Below, one piece after another: positions 16,825-26,041 of a stretch of DNA of 64,000 nt. Each line of letters begins with the position of its first letter. Positions within the stretch are counted from its first letter, which is position 1. Made by a program: the position numbers and the translations under genes. The stretch comes from Pseudomonas brassicacearum (GTDB lineage Bacteria; Pseudomonadota; Gammaproteobacteria; Pseudomonadales; Pseudomonadaceae): positions 124,001-188,000 of the forward strand of contig NZ_MOBJ01000008.1 in NCBI RefSeq assembly GCF_003732225.1, written 5' to 3'. The notes beneath the pieces were generated by a model. It did not search any database, had not been told where the DNA came from, and saw only the letters and a list, made by a program, of their open reading frames with translations.

Positions 16825-18345
16825 ATGAAAAGCCTTTCATCTAAAGAAGGTTTTCTGCATCGCTTTGTCGGTTTTTCAGAGTCGTTCCCCAACCATATTG
16901 CTATCAGGAATCTGGACGCGGAAGAAGACACTGTTACTTACCGCGAGTTGCGAATAAAAGCCGAAGAGTGCAACGGTGCCCTCACCGCATTGGATGTATT
17001 GCCGGGCGACAAAGTGGCGCTGGTTCTACCCAACGGGGTGGAGTTCATCGCTTACTATCTGGCGATCATCGGGCGCGGTGCGATTCCGGTCATCCTCAAC
17101 TACAAACTGACGCCATTCGAAATGACCAGCGTCATCAGCATCGCCAGACCGACGCTGGTTGTGACGACCGAAACGCTATGGGAGCAGCATAGCGAGACAT
17201 TTCAGCCTACCTACGGCGTTCGTCACTCCTTGGTGTTGAACGCCGGGGGCGAGCTGTCATCTCCCCTGCCCGACAACGCAACGGCCGATTCTCGGCTTCC
17301 CCGACAGACCGAGCCGTTGTTACTGCCCGAAGGCAATCCAATCGTCTCGGTACAGTTCACTTATCGGGGTATCGGTAAACCGCTGGCCGTTTCTCACCGC
17401 TACCTTGACCTGACGCAATCGAGCGATGGGCTGCATGAGCAGTTTCATCTTCAAGGCGTCGGGTCCGTTCATCTGGTGACGCTGCCGCTGTATGCCATCT
17501 TCGGACTGTCCGTGATGATGGTCTTTCCATTGAGCGTGGGCGCCACTCTGTTAATGACCAACACCCTGCTCAATAGGGATCTGGCAGAAGTCTTGTCCCA
17601 GCATAAGGTCACCTTTGCCTGCCTGGTGCCCGACGTCATTCGCTACTTCAATACGCGACTGGCCAAACGCAAAGGCGCGCTGTTGCCGATGCACCCGCAA
17701 CTGATGATTTATTCGGGTGGCAGCCATTTGCCGGCGGACGAAGCCGAGAAACTGGGCCGGCTGCTGGGCTGCAACCCGGTGCTGCAAGGCTATGGATTGA
17801 CCGAGAGCATGCCGGTGATTGTCCAGAGTTCTATTGGCAAGGTCCATCGCGGCGCCATGGGACAACCGATTAGCGGTGTAGAACTGCGGGTCGTCGATGC
17901 CGAAGGGCGGGACGTCGCATCTGGGCGTATCGGCGAACTGTTGATACGCGGCTCGATGGTGATTGACGGCTATAACGATGCCGAGGACGCCAATGCCCGG
18001 TTCTTCCGTGATGGCTGGCTACACACGGGTGATCTGGTCTGGCGGGACGACGATGGACATGTGTTTTTCTATTGCCAACGCCTGCGCATCTCGAAGATCA
18101 AAGCGCAAATGGTTGACCTGACGGAAATCGAATCCATCGCCCTGAAGCATCCCGACGTGGTGCGCGCGAAAGCCTACATCGTCCCCGACAACAAAGAGGT
18201 CAACGTATTGCACCTGTGCGTTGAAGGGAGCGGTGACCTGACCCAGAGCGCTATCTCCACCCTGCTCTCGCACTACCTCTCGGGCTTCAAGCTGCCCAGA
18301 ACCATCGAGATCGTCTCTCTCAAGGAAGAGATCCATGCAAGCTAA
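16825..18345 (+). CDS. AMP-dependent acyl ligase with altered core motifs
   Basis: A 506-aa ANL-superfamily enzyme, expected to adenylate a carboxylic acid and pass it to an ACP or CoA. It keeps YGLTESMPVIVQ (A5), HTGDLVWRDDDGH (A7) and the hinge region RLRISKIKAQMVDLTEIE (A8). Two key elements depart from the norm. The phosphate-binding loop, usually TSGTTGxPKG, reads TYRGIGKPLAVSHR. The protein also ends about where the A10 lysine motif (PxxxxGKI) should be, in RTIEIVSLKEEIHAS. It may be a divergent loading ligase or have lost part of the reaction. The stop overlaps the next gene by 11 bp. Confidence 0.82.
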   Translation: MKSLSSKEGFLHRFVGFSESFPNHIAIRNLDAEEDTVTYRELRIKAEECNGALTALDVLPGDKVALVLPNGVEFIAYYLAIIGRGAIPVILNYKLTPFEMTSVISIARPTLVVTTETLWEQHSETFQPTYGVRHSLVLNAGGELSSPLPDNATADSRLPRQTEPLLLPEGNPIVSVQFTYRGIGKPLAVSHRYLDLTQSSDGLHEQFHLQGVGSVHLVTLPLYAIFGLSVMMVFPLSVGATLLMTNTLLNRDLAEVLSQHKVTFACLVPDVIRYFNTRLAKRKGALLPMHPQLMIYSGGSHLPADEAEKLGRLLGCNPVLQGYGLTESMPVIVQSSIGKVHRGAMGQPISGVELRVVDAEGRDVASGRIGELLIRGSMVIDGYNDAEDANARFFRDGWLHTGDLVWRDDDGHVFFYCQRLRISKIKAQMVDLTEIESIALKHPDVVRAKAYIVPDNKEVNVLHLCVEGSGDLTQSAISTLLSHYLSGFKLPRTIEIVSLKEEIHAS

Positions 18346-18946
18346 TGGCACACAACCGGTACTCGCCGTTTTCGACTTTGACGGCACACTGACCGACAGA
18401 CATACGTTCTGGCGCTACATGCGTTACATCGTGGGAACCCGATCGTTCTGGCTCAGGATCATTCCCCTGCTGCCCAAAATGCTCAGCGTGATCCTTGGCA
18501 TCACGCCGTTGATGCAAGCCCGCCTGGCGTTTATTGCCTGTTACCTGGGCGGTCTGTCGGTTGAGCAAGAGCGCGAGCACGCCAGGTATTTCATTAGCGA
18601 GCTACTACCGCTCTGGCTCAGGCCCGAAGCCCTGCGCCGGCTGCAATGGCATCAGTCCATGGGGCATGTCACTGCTCTGGTCAGCAACTCGCCAGAAAAC
18701 TACCTGATTCCCTGGGGCCAGGCAGCGGGCTTTGACTATGTGTGCGGCACTCGCCTGGCGACTGCGAAAAACAAACTGACCGGCGGGATATCAGGTGCCA
18801 ACTGTGTTGAGAGAGAAAAAGTCACGCGGCTGAAAGGCTGTTTGAGCAACCTTGATGACTTTTACATTTATGCCTACGGCGACTCATCAGGTGACGATGC
18901 CCTGCTCGGCATTGCCAACTCTCCCTTCTATAGAAACTGGTACTAA
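18335..18946 (+). CDS. HAD-IB family phosphatase
   Basis: A 203-aa haloacid-dehalogenase-superfamily hydrolase of the phosphoserine-phosphatase type. Motif I is FDFDGTLTD (residues 10-18), motif II the Ser in ALVSNSPENY, motif III a Lys around VEREKVTRLKG, and motif IV YGDSSGDDALL. A cap segment with hydrophobic stretches lies between motifs I and II, which could associate with membrane or a lipid-like substrate. It overlaps the ligase gene by 11 bp and ends 3 bp before the monooxygenase gene, so the three are translationally coupled. Removal of a phosphate from a pathway intermediate is the natural guess. Confidence 0.85.
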   Translation: MQANGTQPVLAVFDFDGTLTDRHTFWRYMRYIVGTRSFWLRIIPLLPKMLSVILGITPLMQARLAFIACYLGGLSVEQEREHARYFISELLPLWLRPEALRRLQWHQSMGHVTALVSNSPENYLIPWGQAAGFDYVCGTRLATAKNKLTGGISGANCVEREKVTRLKGCLSNLDDFYIYAYGDSSGDDALLGIANSPFYRNWY

Positions 18947-18949
18947 CCG

Positions 18950-20713
18950 ATGAACACTCTGAGCACTTTGGCCCCCAAGCACTTCAGGCAACCCGGTCAC
19001 GCCCCGACCGTCATGATCGTCGGCGCCGGCCCTATTGGCTTGTCCATGGCAATCATGCTGAAAAAATGGGGCGTGTCTTTTCGCATTATTGAAAAGAATG
19101 CCGGCCCCTCGACCGCTACCAAAGCGATGGCCATCCATTCCAGAACCCTGGAAATTTTTCGGGATCTGGGTGTTGCCGATCAGGCCATCGGCGACGGGTT
19201 TACTATCAACCAGTTTTCGGTGCAGTCGAACGCCAAACGGGTGCTGAACTATAACTTCTCCTACCTGGATGCCACCTATCCCCTGCTCCTCAGCCTGCCA
19301 CAGCCGCAGACGGAGAAGATCCTGCTTGAGCGACTTAACAAGTTAGGGGCGGATGTCGAGTGGAATACCGAACTGGTCGACATAGAAAACCAGCCGGGAT
19401 CAGTGCGCATGACACTGCATCATGCGGACGGCAGCGACGAATCCCTGACCAGTCGCTGGGTGGTCGCGTGCGACGGTGCTCGCAGCAACATTAGAAAACG
19501 TCTTGAGATGACCTTCGAAGGATCGTCCTACGACCGATTTTTCATGCTGGCCGATGCCGATATCGAGTGGTCTGGAAGCAAGGACGAAGGGGCTTTCTTC
19601 CTGGGTGCACAGGACGGTTATGTGGCGGTCGCGCCGATCAGCGCCCAATCCCGTTATCGGCTGTTCATCGAGATGCCCTATAACCTGCCGCCAGAAGGTG
19701 AGCGCCCTTCCTTGAGCCTGGAGAACTTTCAGCGGTTGTGTGAAGGCCGTGGGCAAAAGATGACGCTGTCGAATATTTCATCGACCACCATCGCCTCTTT
19801 TCAACATCGTCGCGTGCAGTCGCTGCAGCAAGGCTCTGTGTTTCTGGTGGGCGATTCGGCGCATATCGGCAGCCCGATCGGCGGGCAATGGATGAACCTG
19901 GGGGTTTCCGAGGCCTATAACCTGGCGTGGAAAATGGCCTATGTCGATCAGGGCCTGGCGGATCCATCATTGCTCGAAAGCTACAACGAAGAACGCTACC
20001 CGGTTGCTCTGGAAGTCGAGAACACGGCACACCGACTGACCGGACTGATTACCCTCAAGCATCGCGCCCTCGTTTGGCTACGCGACAATGTTCTGCCGCT
20101 GCTGAGCAACAGGCGCAAGGTTCAGCGCAAGCTGCCCTCGATGATTTCCGGTCATCAGTACCACTACGGCAAAAGTGATTACATTCAAGAATCGCTGACG
20201 AAAAAGCAGCGCATGAATTGGGACAAAAAAGGCCGGAAAGCCGAATTCCAGACGTCTGTGCCTCGCGCAGGTCAACTGGCTCCCGATGTTGAATTGTGGC
20301 AACTGCAAGGTATGCCGCCAAAACGCTTGATCGACGTGTTCCACGGAACGTTCACGCTGTTGATTTTTAGCGCAGCCGATCAGTTTTCTCCGTTGTTACC
20401 GGGCTATTACTCGCTGGCCGAGTCGGTGGAGAAGGATTACCCCGGCATCAAGGCTTATTGCGTTATTGATGCCCTGAACAGCACCGACCTGCCTTCCTGG
20501 CACTCGACGTTGCTGGACCCCGATTGGCGACTGCACAAGCGTTACCATGCCAAAGCGGGCACATTGATGCTGATTCGTCCTGATGGCTACATCGCTTTCC
20601 AGGGTGCCGATGCAATCACGCTCATTACTTATCTGAACGTCAGATCCGGGCTGCTCAAGGGCGCTAAAAAAACAACATCTTCCGAGATCGACGCAGTGGA
20701 ACTCCAACTTTAA
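18950..20713 (+). CDS. FAD-dependent aromatic-ring-hydroxylase-type monooxygenase
   Basis: A 587-aa class A flavoprotein monooxygenase. It has GAGPIGLSMAIML (FAD dinucleotide motif, residues about 25-37), the NADPH/FAD motif CDGARSNIRKRL and the second FAD motif VFLVGDSAHIGSPIGGQWMNLGV. The C-terminal 150 residues form the thioredoxin-like dimerisation domain of phenol-hydroxylase relatives (RAGQLAPDVEL, LIRPDGYIAFQG). It would hydroxylate or Baeyer-Villiger-oxidise a pathway intermediate, often an aromatic or polyketide. The usual GDAAH is GDSAH here. It follows the phosphatase by 3 bp. Confidence 0.88.
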   Translation: MNTLSTLAPKHFRQPGHAPTVMIVGAGPIGLSMAIMLKKWGVSFRIIEKNAGPSTATKAMAIHSRTLEIFRDLGVADQAIGDGFTINQFSVQSNAKRVLNYNFSYLDATYPLLLSLPQPQTEKILLERLNKLGADVEWNTELVDIENQPGSVRMTLHHADGSDESLTSRWVVACDGARSNIRKRLEMTFEGSSYDRFFMLADADIEWSGSKDEGAFFLGAQDGYVAVAPISAQSRYRLFIEMPYNLPPEGERPSLSLENFQRLCEGRGQKMTLSNISSTTIASFQHRRVQSLQQGSVFLVGDSAHIGSPIGGQWMNLGVSEAYNLAWKMAYVDQGLADPSLLESYNEERYPVALEVENTAHRLTGLITLKHRALVWLRDNVLPLLSNRRKVQRKLPSMISGHQYHYGKSDYIQESLTKKQRMNWDKKGRKAEFQTSVPRAGQLAPDVELWQLQGMPPKRLIDVFHGTFTLLIFSAADQFSPLLPGYYSLAESVEKDYPGIKAYCVIDALNSTDLPSWHSTLLDPDWRLHKRYHAKAGTLMLIRPDGYIAFQGADAITLITYLNVRSGLLKGAKKTTSSEIDAVELQL

Positions 20714-20830
20714 GTCTCTCTATGGCTACTGCCAGTTTGGTTAATTGATTTACACAAGGCCCTCCCCTGGGCCATGACTTTTGATTTCTTACTTATAGAA
20801 ACATAGACCGACTTTGGTTAGGAGAACCTC

Positions 20831-21922
20831 ATGCGCTTCCAACTCAACGATGTTGTGCAGGAATTCATCGTGTCCAATGGAAAAATAGCCCACAGCTATT
20901 TTTCTCTTTCAGAGAAAATCATTGATTCACTGTGCGAATCCAATATAGCAAAAGAATCAATATTGATGCGTTTGCTGGAGCAGGCCGAAACCGTCACGGC
21001 GCATTACTTCAATGCTCATCAACAAGTTCTTGAAGGCGTGTATGCCCATGGGGTTGAAGCCCCCGTCAATAAAACTCTTCCGGTGCTGGAGCCCGTACTC
21101 TCGAACTCGAACTCGGCAATGCTGGCATCGGCCCCCGTTGCCGAACAAACACCTGCGCTCACCTACGGTCAATGGTTGCGCGCCGAAATAAGCTCGGTCA
21201 CAGGATTCAAAAAGGAACAAATCGACTTCGATCAAAGTTTCGAGAGCCTGGGCATCGACTCTCTGGGGCTGGTCGATATTTTCGAATCCCTGGCCCAGCA
21301 CTTCCCGGAAAAGAAAGAGCTCACCTCGCTGCTCTTTGATGCCCCGAGCCCTACCGCCTTGCTGGCACGACTTGAAGCCAATCCACAGGCACCTGCCGTG
21401 GATGTCGAGGCCTGGGTACTGGAACAACTGGCGAATATCACCGGTTTTACGGTTGACCAGATCGACCAGCAACAAAGCTATGAAAGCCTGGGCCTGGACT
21501 CCCTGGTGCAGCTGGACTTCCTGGAATCGGTCGTCGCCTTGTGGCCGCAACTCAAAGCCAACAGTACTGAGCTGGTCAACGCCAAATTTCCACAAGACAC
21601 CATCGCACTGATCAAAGCCGCCCTGGCCGCCCCCGAGTCGACATCAGTTGCACCCTGCGAGGCGCAATCACCTGCCTCAACGGGCTCCCAGGAGCCGGTC
21701 GGCAATCTGCTTTTCAACTCCCTGTCGCCGCTGATCCCGGACGCGCCAAAGTCGATCGACATCGAGACGCCCTTCGCCCAGTTGGGGCTCAACGGTTTTG
21801 CCCGAGAAACACTCTGCCAATCCATGGCGCAACAATGTTCTGCCAGCGAGTTTGCCGGTGAAGCGCTGATGTCGCGTCGTACGCCGCAGGACGCCTTGTC
21901 GCTTTTGGCAAGACTGCGCTGA
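20831..21922 (+). CDS. Multi-ACP protein: two active carrier domains plus a degenerate third
   Basis: A 363-aa protein. Residues 1-95 form a helical N-terminal domain without a clear match. ACP1 has LGIDSLGLVDIF with the phosphopantetheine Ser at 144. ACP2 has LGLDSLVQLDFL with Ser at 224. A third ACP-like segment near the C-terminus reads LGLNGFARETL, with Gly322 where Ser should be, so it cannot carry a pantetheine arm. Alanine/proline-rich linkers separate the domains. Tandem ACPs recall PUFA-synthase-type megasynthases. The ATG follows TAGGAGAACCTC. No phosphopantetheinyl transferase gene is nearby, so the host enzyme must act. Confidence 0.88.
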   Translation: MRFQLNDVVQEFIVSNGKIAHSYFSLSEKIIDSLCESNIAKESILMRLLEQAETVTAHYFNAHQQVLEGVYAHGVEAPVNKTLPVLEPVLSNSNSAMLASAPVAEQTPALTYGQWLRAEISSVTGFKKEQIDFDQSFESLGIDSLGLVDIFESLAQHFPEKKELTSLLFDAPSPTALLARLEANPQAPAVDVEAWVLEQLANITGFTVDQIDQQQSYESLGLDSLVQLDFLESVVALWPQLKANSTELVNAKFPQDTIALIKAALAAPESTSVAPCEAQSPASTGSQEPVGNLLFNSLSPLIPDAPKSIDIETPFAQLGLNGFARETLCQSMAQQCSASEFAGEALMSRRTPQDALSLLARLR

Positions 21923-22004
21923 GGCACTGAGCCGCTAAAAAAATGGCATGGAATCCGGGTGATCGGACAGATCACCCAGCAGTTTGGCAATCAGGAGACA
22001 GGGT

Positions 22005-25000
22005 ATGAGTGGCGCGGTAACGACAGAGGGCGATTTTTGCTTCAGTGCAATGGCGGGCGAGTTTCCTGGGGCGCCATCAACGGATGCGCTTTGGCACTTG
22101 CTCTCGGAAGGACAGATAGCTCCTATCCATTCGATGCTGACACGCTGGGAACTGGATAAGGCGTCGATCTATTCAGCAAAGGCCGGTGAAAAGGATCGCA
22201 CTTACCTGGACAGTGCTTATTGCCTGACCGATGACGCTGCGATCCCTTCACGGCATGAAGGACGGCAGGTCGCCATCGGCAAGAAAGTGCTCCAGACGCT
22301 CCTCGCTCAGCTTGCCGGACAAGGCTCGGCATTGATCAGGGAACGCACGGCGTTGGTGGTCGCGACGTCCTGGAGTGATGAGAGTTATTTCGTCACGGGA
22401 ATGTCTGGAAAAGCCGATGCACCACAGGGCTATACGCCGGGTGAACAAGTGGCTGAACTGGCGGCGGCTTTTGCCTTGGGTGGACCGGCGTTGTCGGTCG
22501 ACACCGCTTGCAGTTCGTTCCCCTATGCAATCGATATGGCGCAGGCCCTGGTCAACAGCGGACAGGCGGATAACGCGATTGTCATGGCATTGAACACCGT
22601 ACTGCCGCCGGCACTGTTTCTGGGGTTCTCGCAGTTGACCGCCTTTTCGTCCAGAGCCCAAATGCAGGCGTTCGGCCAGGACGCTGACGGCATTGTGCCG
22701 GGCGAATGCGCGGTGGCTTTTCTGGTCGAGCCCGTATCGCAAGCCCTGATTGCGCAGCGCCGCCCGCTGGGCGTTTTGCGGGCATTGGGACTTTCGGCCG
22801 ATGGCGCCGAAGGCTCGGTGTTTGCGCCTGGCAAACAGGCCCAGTACACGGCTTACCAGCGTGCCTATAGCGGTCTTGACCCCAACGACGTGGACTACAT
22901 CGAGACCCACGGTACCGGTACACCGCTGGGTGATGCGACAGAGCTGGATTCGTTGAACAGCTTCTTCGCCCCCCATCGCGCAGACGGCAAAAAAATAACC
23001 ATCGGTTCGATCAAGTCCGTCATTGGTCACCCACTGGCTGCCGCCGGCGGCGCTTCGCTCGCCAAGGCGTTGATGATATTGCGTCACAAAGGTATTCCAC
23101 CTCAGCCCGACTACCGGCCCAGCGCAAAAGTCGATGAGACCTGCCTGCAGCTGGCCACACAGCAGATTCAGCCCCTCGCTGATCGTCAGTCGGCGATCCG
23201 GGTTGGCATCTCCAGCTTTGGTTTTGGCGGCGCCAATGCGCACCTGGTGGTGGATGAATACATTCCCGACAACCACCCTGTCGTCCCCCGGACCGCTCCC
23301 GGCGTGCTGATGCTGGACCTGGCCATTGTCGAGGCAGAAGCGGCGATCGGCAGCCACTTCTCATTGCAGTCACTCAAGCAACAACTCGATCAGCCCGCAG
23401 CGCCATCAGTCAGTTTCCCTTATGGGCGCTTCGTTGATTACACCGCCACTTCAGCTCAGCCTTTACTGGGAAAATTCCTGGCGCAGGATCACCTCATTGA
23501 TATCGACGGCTTCGGCATGGGCCCCAAACCGCTGGCCCATGTCGATCCGTTCAAGCTGCTGATCACCGATCGCGTCGGTCATTTACTGCGCCGCCTGCCA
23601 GGTGTGGCCGGTTCACCCGGCACCGCGATGGTCATGTGTTGCAACATGGGTGGCGAGCGCTTCAGCAATGCCTATAGCAGCGCTCACAGTTTCTACTCCC
23701 GGGCTCAAGGCATGCCACCGGGTGTGGAAGTGGCGGACGTGGCAACCATGTTGCCGAACATGTTGTCCGGCTACCCAGCGCAGATTTTTGACTTCAAGGG
23801 TTTCCATCAGACACTGGTCGGCACCCCGGGTTTGTTCTGGCAAACCCTGTTGGCATCGCAGCAATGGTTCAAGGAAGGCGTGACGACTCTCCTGCTCGGT
23901 GCGGGACGCTTTATCAGTGGTGAAATCGAGATCGAACGTGCCCGCAACGCGGCGACGACCCAAGGTGAAGGACTGGGGGTGCTTGCTCTGCGTCCTTATC
24001 AACCGAACGCCAGCGACAAACCGTTGCTGGTGATCCGCGCGGCGGTCCTGGCCCATGCCGCGAATTCGCTGGAACAGGCTTGCCAGCAACTGGGCAAAGA
24101 GCCGAGCCAATTCCAGAACATTGAAATCTGCGAGCTGCAGCCCAATGCGACTCGTGCCAGCGGATCACTGCAAGAGATGACCGGCTTCCTGGCTGAAGCC
24201 AGTGGCATCGAAACCCTGTTGGCGGTGATGTTGAGTGCATCGGCTCACACCGTGATCGAGGTTCGCGAGGCCGGCAAGGCCGTGATGTGGCTATTCACTG
24301 AAAAGCTTCAGGAGTGGAGCCCGGCGGCGGCTGAATCCGTCACCGCCATCAAGCATCCCTTCAATTTGCGTTTCGCTCACTCGGCACCCCAGCAATTGCA
24401 GCAGGTCAGCCCGCCTCCCCGTCCTGTCAGCCTTGTCCGGGAGCCGCAAAACGACGGCGTCGACGTACTCGAACTCAGCGACATGCTGACCAACACCCTG
24501 CTCACAGGGCTGCGAGTCAGGGTTCGCGCCATGGAGGGCCTTTTTGCCCTGCACCGTGGAGCTGAAGTCCAGCGTCCCGAGCACTGGCAACGTTGCCCGG
24601 AAAATATCGTGATCGCCAACGTCCGGCGCAGCCCGCAGTCACTGCACGCCCAGCTCGTGGTGAATGAAGCGCACCCTTATTTCTTCGATCACCCGCTTGA
24701 TCACATCCCCGGCATTTTATTGCTCGAGGGCGTGTTGCAACTGATCGAGCTCGCCATGCCCCCACTGACTGGGCGAGTCGCCTATGTCAAAACCCTGAAT
24801 ATCAAATTCCAGCAATACGTACAAAAAGAGGGTGTGATTGACCTGCATCTGGAACAAGGCAAAGAACCCCAGGTATTCAATGCCAAGGTCATGCAGGCCG
24901 GGAAGCTGATGTGCACCTGTACTCTTGGGATGGCTTACAGCTCGGCGTTCGAGACATCGCCCGCCAGCGAGTTCACGGCCGTTCGCTGCCGCGACAAGGC

Positions 25001-25421
25001 CTTGCTACACAAGGCCCGGGAAGAAAACGTCATCGTCAGTGACATGAGCGGTATCGCTCAGGGCTTGAGCGTGGACACGCTCAAGCTGCCGGATGAGCAC
25101 TTCTTCCAGGAGGGCGACCCCGAGCACTATTCGATGGTCTATTTCCTCGAAGTTGCCCGCCAGTGCTACATGCAAATTGCCCACAGCTACCTGCGGATCC
25201 CGCTCAATACCCCGATGAACTTGCTGGCCTTGAGTTTCACTCTGGATCGGCCAATCCCCAGGAACAGTCCGCTGTCATTGGCACCGCAAGCCGGTTTTGA
25301 CGCGCAGGATCAGCCATTCAAAACCAACCGCATCTATATCGACCTGTTCAACCGGGGCGAAAAAATCGGTCAAGCCAGTATTACCGCTCAAGTGCTGAGT
25401 CAATCGGCGCCCGCGGCCTGA
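22005..25421 (+). CDS. KS - CLF-like - AfsA-type double-hotdog synthase
   Basis: A 1138-aa multidomain protein. Residues 1-420: beta-ketoacyl synthase with complete triad Cys169 (DTACSS), His302 (ETHGTGT) and His342 (SVIGHPLAA). Residues about 430-680: a second KS-fold unit with NMLSGYPAQIF...FKG, where the catalytic Cys is replaced by Pro608 (VGTPGLF) and neither His motif is present, so it resembles a chain-length factor. Residues about 860-1130: two hotdog folds, the first with HPYFFDHPLDHIPG (near 888) and the second with YFLEVARQ (near 1046), a pattern I associate with AfsA-type butenolide synthases, although FabA-like dehydratases of PUFA synthases are related. No AT or KR domain is present. 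The ATG at 22005 follows AGGAG by 8 bp; a TTG at 21984 is rejected. Confidence 0.85.
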   Translation: MSGAVTTEGDFCFSAMAGEFPGAPSTDALWHLLSEGQIAPIHSMLTRWELDKASIYSAKAGEKDRTYLDSAYCLTDDAAIPSRHEGRQVAIGKKVLQTLLAQLAGQGSALIRERTALVVATSWSDESYFVTGMSGKADAPQGYTPGEQVAELAAAFALGGPALSVDTACSSFPYAIDMAQALVNSGQADNAIVMALNTVLPPALFLGFSQLTAFSSRAQMQAFGQDADGIVPGECAVAFLVEPVSQALIAQRRPLGVLRALGLSADGAEGSVFAPGKQAQYTAYQRAYSGLDPNDVDYIETHGTGTPLGDATELDSLNSFFAPHRADGKKITIGSIKSVIGHPLAAAGGASLAKALMILRHKGIPPQPDYRPSAKVDETCLQLATQQIQPLADRQSAIRVGISSFGFGGANAHLVVDEYIPDNHPVVPRTAPGVLMLDLAIVEAEAAIGSHFSLQSLKQQLDQPAAPSVSFPYGRFVDYTATSAQPLLGKFLAQDHLIDIDGFGMGPKPLAHVDPFKLLITDRVGHLLRRLPGVAGSPGTAMVMCCNMGGERFSNAYSSAHSFYSRAQGMPPGVEVADVATMLPNMLSGYPAQIFDFKGFHQTLVGTPGLFWQTLLASQQWFKEGVTTLLLGAGRFISGEIEIERARNAATTQGEGLGVLALRPYQPNASDKPLLVIRAAVLAHAANSLEQACQQLGKEPSQFQNIEICELQPNATRASGSLQEMTGFLAEASGIETLLAVMLSASAHTVIEVREAGKAVMWLFTEKLQEWSPAAAESVTAIKHPFNLRFAHSAPQQLQQVSPPPRPVSLVREPQNDGVDVLELSDMLTNTLLTGLRVRVRAMEGLFALHRGAEVQRPEHWQRCPENIVIANVRRSPQSLHAQLVVNEAHPYFFDHPLDHIPGILLLEGVLQLIELAMPPLTGRVAYVKTLNIKFQQYVQKEGVIDLHLEQGKEPQVFNAKVMQAGKLMCTCTLGMAYSSAFETSPASEFTAVRCRDKALLHKAREENVIVSDMSGIAQGLSVDTLKLPDEHFFQEGDPEHYSMVYFLEVARQCYMQIAHSYLRIPLNTPMNLLALSFTLDRPIPRNSPLSLAPQAGFDAQDQPFKTNRIYIDLFNRGEKIGQASITAQVLSQSAPAA

Positions 25422-25480
25422 GGTATTGAATTGATCTCACTCTCCAGCATGACAGTGCCCCCCACAACCAAGGTGTCGCC

Positions 25481-25957
25481 GTGAACGATGTCAATGTGCA
25501 AGTCCGAGTCAAATCGCCGCCGTCTGAAATATGGAAGATCTGGAGCACTTTTTCAGAAGCCCCGTTATGGGATACTGACGTCAGCCATTGTGAACTCAAT
25601 GGCCCGTTTCAGCCTGGAACGCGAGGCAAATGCGTCCTCAAGAATGGCCTGAGCATGCCACTGAAACTGGAAGCGGTGAAGGTTCATGAAAGCTATCGGA
25701 ACACGGCAAGACTGCTTTGGATCGGCCTTGAATTCGATCACCGGATGCACAGGCTTTCTGCGCATGAAACCCAGGTCGTCCACAGCGCGAAGATCTCCGG
25801 CCCCTTGAGTTTTTTGTACCGCAGGCTGTTACGCAAAATGCTCACCGCGGCAATGACCACCGCACTGGACAACCTGTGCGCGCTGGCTGAACAACGGACG
25901 AAAGCCATGACTAACCCGGCGCTCGATAAACCTGGGCCGCATTTGCACCGCGCATGA
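25481..25957 (+). CDS. SRPBCC (START-like) protein, possible cyclase
   Basis: A 158-aa protein that opens with the SRPBCC pattern (VQVRVKSPPSEIWKIWSTFSEAPLWDTDVSHCELNG) and ends with the long C-terminal helix (MTTALDNLCALAEQ). The fold binds hydrophobic ligands in a helix-grip cavity and includes polyketide cyclases and aromatases as well as many proteins of other roles. It starts at a GTG with AAGGTG just upstream, 59 bp after the synthase gene, and is probably the last enzyme-like gene of the cluster. A cyclase role is inferred from context only. Confidence 0.7.
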   Translation: MNDVNVQVRVKSPPSEIWKIWSTFSEAPLWDTDVSHCELNGPFQPGTRGKCVLKNGLSMPLKLEAVKVHESYRNTARLLWIGLEFDHRMHRLSAHETQVVHSAKISGPLSFLYRRLLRKMLTAAMTTALDNLCALAEQRTKAMTNPALDKPGPHLHRA

Positions 25958-26041
25958 ACCATCCCGGGAGCGGGAGTGTTGAACGCTCGCTCCTGAACAC
26001 GCTTCGCTTACTTATCGATAACGGCACACTTCGGACCGAGC

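Noticed and set aside
22248..23357. Minus-strand 369-codon open frame inside the KS gene
   Set aside because: Antisense to the highly conserved KS domain with no recognisable protein motif.
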